A DNA stretch of 64,000 bases from NCBI GenBank assembly GCA_050260355.1, contig JBLNBZ010000137.1, forward strand, positions 1 through 64,000, written 5' to 3'. This DNA is from CADEFX01 sp050260355 (GTDB taxonomy: Bacteria > Pseudomonadota > Alphaproteobacteria > Rhizobiales > Hyphomicrobiaceae). Positions 61,081-64,000 of the stretch are shown piece by piece. Every line of letters starts with the position of its first letter. Position 1 is the first letter of the stretch. The notes beneath the pieces are model-generated. The model made no database searches. It was not told where the DNA came from and worked only from the letters and a program-made list of their open reading frames with translations. The translations under genes and the position numbers were made by a program.

Positions 61081-62742
61081 ATGGCAGCGAGTGCGGAAGC
61101 ACAAGTAAAGCCGGCAGCCGGAAAACGCGCGGCGTGGCAGGCGCTGAACGATCATCACAGAGAGATAGAGCGGCTACGACTGCAAGACTTGTTTGCCGCC
61201 GACGCCAGGCGCGGGGAGCGTATGACAGCCGAGGCCGCAGGCGTCTTCCTCGATTACTCCAAGAACCGTATCACTGACGAGACGATCAAGCTGTTGGTCG
61301 GCCTTGCCGAACAAAGCGGACTGCGACAGCGGATCGACGCTATGTTCCGCGGCGAGCGGATCAATACGACCGAGAATCGTTCCGTCCTGCATGTCGCTCT
61401 GCGCGCGCCGCGCGGTGCGTCGATCATCGTGGATGGCCATAACGTCGTGCCCGATGTTCATGCAGTGCTGGACAAGATGGCCGCTTTTGCAAACCGCGTC
61501 CGCAGCAGTCAATGGAGGGGCCATACCGGAAAGCCTATCCGCAACGTCGTCAATATCGGGATCGGCGGCTCCGACCTCGGACCGGTGATGGCCTACGAGG
61601 CGCTGAAGTCCTATAGCGACCGGGCCATGACGTTCCGTTTCGTCTCCAACGTCGACGGGACTGATTTTGTCGAGGCGACCAGGGACCTCGATCCGGCAGA
61701 AACGCTCTTCGTTGTCTCATCCAAGACGTTCACGACCCTCGAGACAATGACAAATGCCCATAGCGCCCGCGAATGGTCGCTCGGAGGGCTTGGCGGAGAC
61801 GCCAAGGCGGTCGCCCGGCATTTCGTTGCCGTCTCCACCAATGCCGAGAAGGTCGCGGAGTTCGGCATAGACCCGGACAACATGTTCGAGTTCTGGGACT
61901 GGGTCGGCGGCCGCTATTCCATGGATTCCGCGATCGGCCTTTCGACCATGCTGGCCATCGGGCCAGACAACTTCCGCGCCATGCTCGATGGCTTCCACGA
62001 AATCGACGAGCACTTCCGCACGGCACCGTTCGAGCGGAACCTGCCGGTGCTTATGGGCCTGCTCGCCATCTGGTACAATGATTTCTTCGGTGCCGAGACC
62101 GTCGCGGTGCTGCCTTATGAGCAGTACCTGAAGCGCTTTCCGGCCTATCTCCAACAACTGACGATGGAGAGCAACGGCAAGCACGTGACGCTGGAGGGGT
62201 CGCACGTCGCTTGTCCGACGGGTCCCATCTACTGGGGTGAGCCAGGGACCAACGGTCAGCACTCCTTCTACCAGCTGATCCACCAGGGGACGCGGCTGAT
62301 CCCGTGCGACTTCATCGCGTTCGGGCAGCCTCTCAATCCCCTGGGCCGCCACCATGACATTCTGTTGGCAAACGTCTTCGCTCAGGCTGAGGCGCTCGCC
62401 TTCGGCAAGACACGCGAGCAGGTCGAAGCGGAGGGAACGCCGAAGTGGCTGGTTCCCCACCGCACCTTCGAGGGCAACCGGCCGTCGAACATGATCCTGA
62501 TGGAGCGTCTAACGCCGGCGGCGCTCGGCAAGCTCGTGGCGCTTTACGAGCACAACGTCTTCACGCAAGGGGTCATCTGGAACATCGACTCGTTCGACCA
62601 ATGGGGCGTCGAGCTGGGCAAGGTTCTGGCTCAGCGCATCATCCCGGAGATCGAGAGCGAGAAGGAACCGGCGCTTCAGCATGATAGCTCGACGAACAAC
62701 CTGATCCGCCGCCTTCGCCGAATGAAAGGAACGCCGGCGTAG
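61081..62742 (+). CDS. pgi: Glucose-6-phosphate isomerase
   Basis: 553 residues, the eukaryote-like long form. VNIGIGGSDLGPVMAYEALK, FVVSSKTFTTLETMTNA, and DWVGGRYSMDSAIGLSTML are PGI signatures; the catalytic Glu/His are in ESNGKHVT and the C-terminal region with QGVIWNIDSFDQWGVELGK. It interconverts glucose-6- and fructose-6-phosphate, linking tal/tkt products back to zwf. Start ATG 61081 with an AAAGGA upstream. Confidence 0.95.
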   Translation: MAASAEAQVKPAAGKRAAWQALNDHHREIERLRLQDLFAADARRGERMTAEAAGVFLDYSKNRITDETIKLLVGLAEQSGLRQRIDAMFRGERINTTENRSVLHVALRAPRGASIIVDGHNVVPDVHAVLDKMAAFANRVRSSQWRGHTGKPIRNVVNIGIGGSDLGPVMAYEALKSYSDRAMTFRFVSNVDGTDFVEATRDLDPAETLFVVSSKTFTTLETMTNAHSAREWSLGGLGGDAKAVARHFVAVSTNAEKVAEFGIDPDNMFEFWDWVGGRYSMDSAIGLSTMLAIGPDNFRAMLDGFHEIDEHFRTAPFERNLPVLMGLLAIWYNDFFGAETVAVLPYEQYLKRFPAYLQQLTMESNGKHVTLEGSHVACPTGPIYWGEPGTNGQHSFYQLIHQGTRLIPCDFIAFGQPLNPLGRHHDILLANVFAQAEALAFGKTREQVEAEGTPKWLVPHRTFEGNRPSNMILMERLTPAALGKLVALYEHNVFTQGVIWNIDSFDQWGVELGKVLAQRIIPEIESEKEPALQHDSSTNNLIRRLRRMKGTPA

Positions 62743-62845
62743 ACCTCGATGAGAGCTTCGCGCTGGTGCAGCGCGCTGAGGCTCTGGTCGGTGAAGGCGT
62801 CGGGACAACCATCAGGCGGCACCTGAGCTTAACGGAGTGACCTAC

Positions 62846-63862
62846 ATGCAACTGGCGATGATCGGATTGGGCCGGATGGGTGCCAACATGGTGCGCCGCC
62901 TCCTCAAGGGCGGGCACGATTGTGTCGTCTTCGCCACGTCGACCAAGTCGATCGAGGCGCTGGCTCGAGAGGGCGCGATCGGAACGTCGTCCCTTGCTGA
63001 GATGGCGAGCAAGCTCGCAAAGCCGCGCGCCGTTTGGCTGATGATTCCGGCTGCCGCCGTGGATAAGACGATCGCCGACCTCCTTCCTCACCTCGACGCC
63101 GGCGACACGATCATCGACGGCGGCAATTCCTACTACGTCGACGATATTCGCCGCGCAAAGGAGCTTAGTCAGCGAAAGATCAACTACGTCGATGTGGGGA
63201 CTAGTGGAGGCGTTTGGGGCCTCGAGCGCGGCTACTGCATGATGATCGGTGGACCCGATGAGGCCGTGCGCCGCCTCGATCCCATCTTCAAGACATTGGC
63301 GCCCGGGCGAGGGGATATCGCCCGTACCCCGGGGCGGGAGACGCTCGACGGCACAGCGGAGCACGGTTATCTTCACTGCGGTCCGAACGGAGCCGGCCAC
63401 TTCGTCAAGATGGTCCATAACGGGATCGAGTACGGCGTCATGGCGGCCTACGCGGAAGGTCTCAACGTTCTGCGCGGCGCCAATGTCGGCAAGCAGCAGC
63501 ACGCCGTCGATGCAGAGACGACGCCGCTGCGCGATCCAGAGCTTTACCAGTACGATTTCAACCTCCGCGACATCGCAGAAGTCTGGCGACGCGGCAGCGT
63601 TATCGCCTCATGGCTGCTGGATCTGTCGGCGGCGGCTTTGGTGAAGGATCCGACATTGTCTGGATTTGCGGGGAGGGTAGCGGATTCCGGCGAGGGACGG
63701 TGGACGATCAAGGCTGCCATCGACGAGGCCGTGCCGGTCCCTGTGCTCTCGAGTGCGCTCTATGAGCGCTTCAGCTCCCGCGGCGAGGCGGACTTCCAGG
63801 ACAAGCTGCTGTCCGCGATGCGCTTCCAATTCGGTGGACACGTGGAGAAGCCGGCGGGCTGA
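62846..63862 (+). CDS. gnd: 6-phosphogluconate dehydrogenase, decarboxylating (short NAD-type form)
   Basis: 338 residues from ATG 62846 with ACGGAG upstream. AMIGLGRMGANMVRRLLKGG is the NAD loop, and YVDVGTSGGVWGLERGYCMMIGG and GHFVKMVHNGIEYGVM carry the active site (Lys and His-Asn). The length puts it in the short GndA-like group, which often uses NAD rather than NADP. It converts 6-phosphogluconate to ribulose-5-phosphate and CO2. It is the last gene of the pentose-phosphate operon. Confidence 0.92.
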   Translation: MQLAMIGLGRMGANMVRRLLKGGHDCVVFATSTKSIEALAREGAIGTSSLAEMASKLAKPRAVWLMIPAAAVDKTIADLLPHLDAGDTIIDGGNSYYVDDIRRAKELSQRKINYVDVGTSGGVWGLERGYCMMIGGPDEAVRRLDPIFKTLAPGRGDIARTPGRETLDGTAEHGYLHCGPNGAGHFVKMVHNGIEYGVMAAYAEGLNVLRGANVGKQQHAVDAETTPLRDPELYQYDFNLRDIAEVWRRGSVIASWLLDLSAAALVKDPTLSGFAGRVADSGEGRWTIKAAIDEAVPVPVLSSALYERFSSRGEADFQDKLLSAMRFQFGGHVEKPAG

Positions 63863-63892
63863 CGGCTGCCGACGCGAAGCATCCAGAAGAAT

Positions 63893-64000
63893 TCAGGAGA
63901 CAGCCGTCTCGGACTCCTTTTTCAGCCGATCGAACTGTGCCCCCATCCGGCCGCGCTGAACCGCCTTGGCGCTCCCGCGGAGCACCTCGAACTTCGTCTC
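63893..64000 (-). CDS. C-terminal end of an unidentified protein, cut by window edge
   Basis: On the minus strand an open frame enters at 64000 and stops with TGA at 63893-63895 after 35 residues, including FEVLRGSAKAVQRGRMGAQF and a charged tail DRLKKESETAVS. It is convergent with gnd with 30 bases between. The piece is too short for assignment. Confidence 0.45.
   Translation of the reverse strand, partial: ETKFEVLRGSAKAVQRGRMGAQFDRLKKESETAVS

Noticed and set aside
1..64000. CRISPR arrays, insertion sequences, prophage
   Set aside because: No regularly spaced repeats, transposase, integrase or phage structural motifs were recognised.

Overview
The window is high-GC, gene-dense bacterial DNA that reads as a chromosome segment of an alphaproteobacterium, most likely a member of the Hyphomicrobiales. 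The evidence is the gene content (a BcsS-type cellulose-associated outer-membrane protein, class I PHB synthase, FosX of the Mesorhizobium type, a short NAD kinase) and the order aminotransferase (alaC-like) - hom - glpX - (MFS) - recJ, which I associate with that order. The genus cannot be fixed from the sequence alone.

Layout. 1-2417: a YdiJ-type FAD/4Fe-4S oxidoreductase that runs off the left edge. 2606-3574: an A+T-richer DUF2971 gene that looks imported. 3763-8615: serine-glyoxylate-type aminotransferase, a small exported protein, an MFS transporter, a universal stress protein and BcsS. 8844-11431: a coupled pair, ligase-associated exonuclease and ATP-dependent DNA ligase. 11470-13450: a small oxidase-like membrane protein, an AraC C-terminal remnant, an exported protein and an L,D-transpeptidase. 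13630-19548: dgoK-dgoA, a MaoC-CitE pair, nadK, cutA, and eda facing kdgK. 19624-25354: an envelope protein, a 680-nt gap with DnaA-box-like sites, a four-helix membrane protein, a haloacid dehalogenase, a D-threonine/3-hydroxyaspartate aldolase-type enzyme and small proteins. 25525-28749: MFS - FAH-family - muconolactone-isomerase-like - fosX. 28764-30490: class IV aminotransferase coupled to a sulfotransferase. 30665-38900: a metallo-beta-lactamase-fold enzyme, a HIBADH-type dehydrogenase, then a long plus-strand run (PEP-mutase/ICL family, SDR, GNAT, OtnI/Hyi, DenD, D-2-hydroxyacid dehydrogenase, MetY). 38987-49359: small proteins, phaC, alaC, hom, glpX, MFS, recJ. 49553-49627: tRNA-Glu(TTC). 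49628-55321: a decayed block with three broken genes. 55322-63862: tkt-zwf-HAD-tal-pgi-gnd.

How the genes work together. Two themes recur. The first is glyoxylate, hydroxypyruvate and C4 sugar-acid metabolism: FAD/Fe-S 2-hydroxyacid oxidase, SgaA-like aminotransferase, CitE-type lyase, DSD1-type aldolase, OtnI/Hyi, DenD and D-2-hydroxyacid dehydrogenase. The second is hexose and sugar-acid breakdown: two separate KDPG/KDPGal aldolase-kinase sets plus a complete oxidative/non-oxidative pentose-phosphate operon apart from 6-phosphogluconolactonase. The most notable items are the FosX gene inside a catabolic operon, the coupled aminotransferase-sulfotransferase pair with an altered PLP-contact motif, the tetronate-type operon without its usual kinase and decarboxylase, and the pseudogene cluster next to tRNA-Glu. 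I did not find a CRISPR array, an intact insertion sequence, a prophage or a clearly new defence system.
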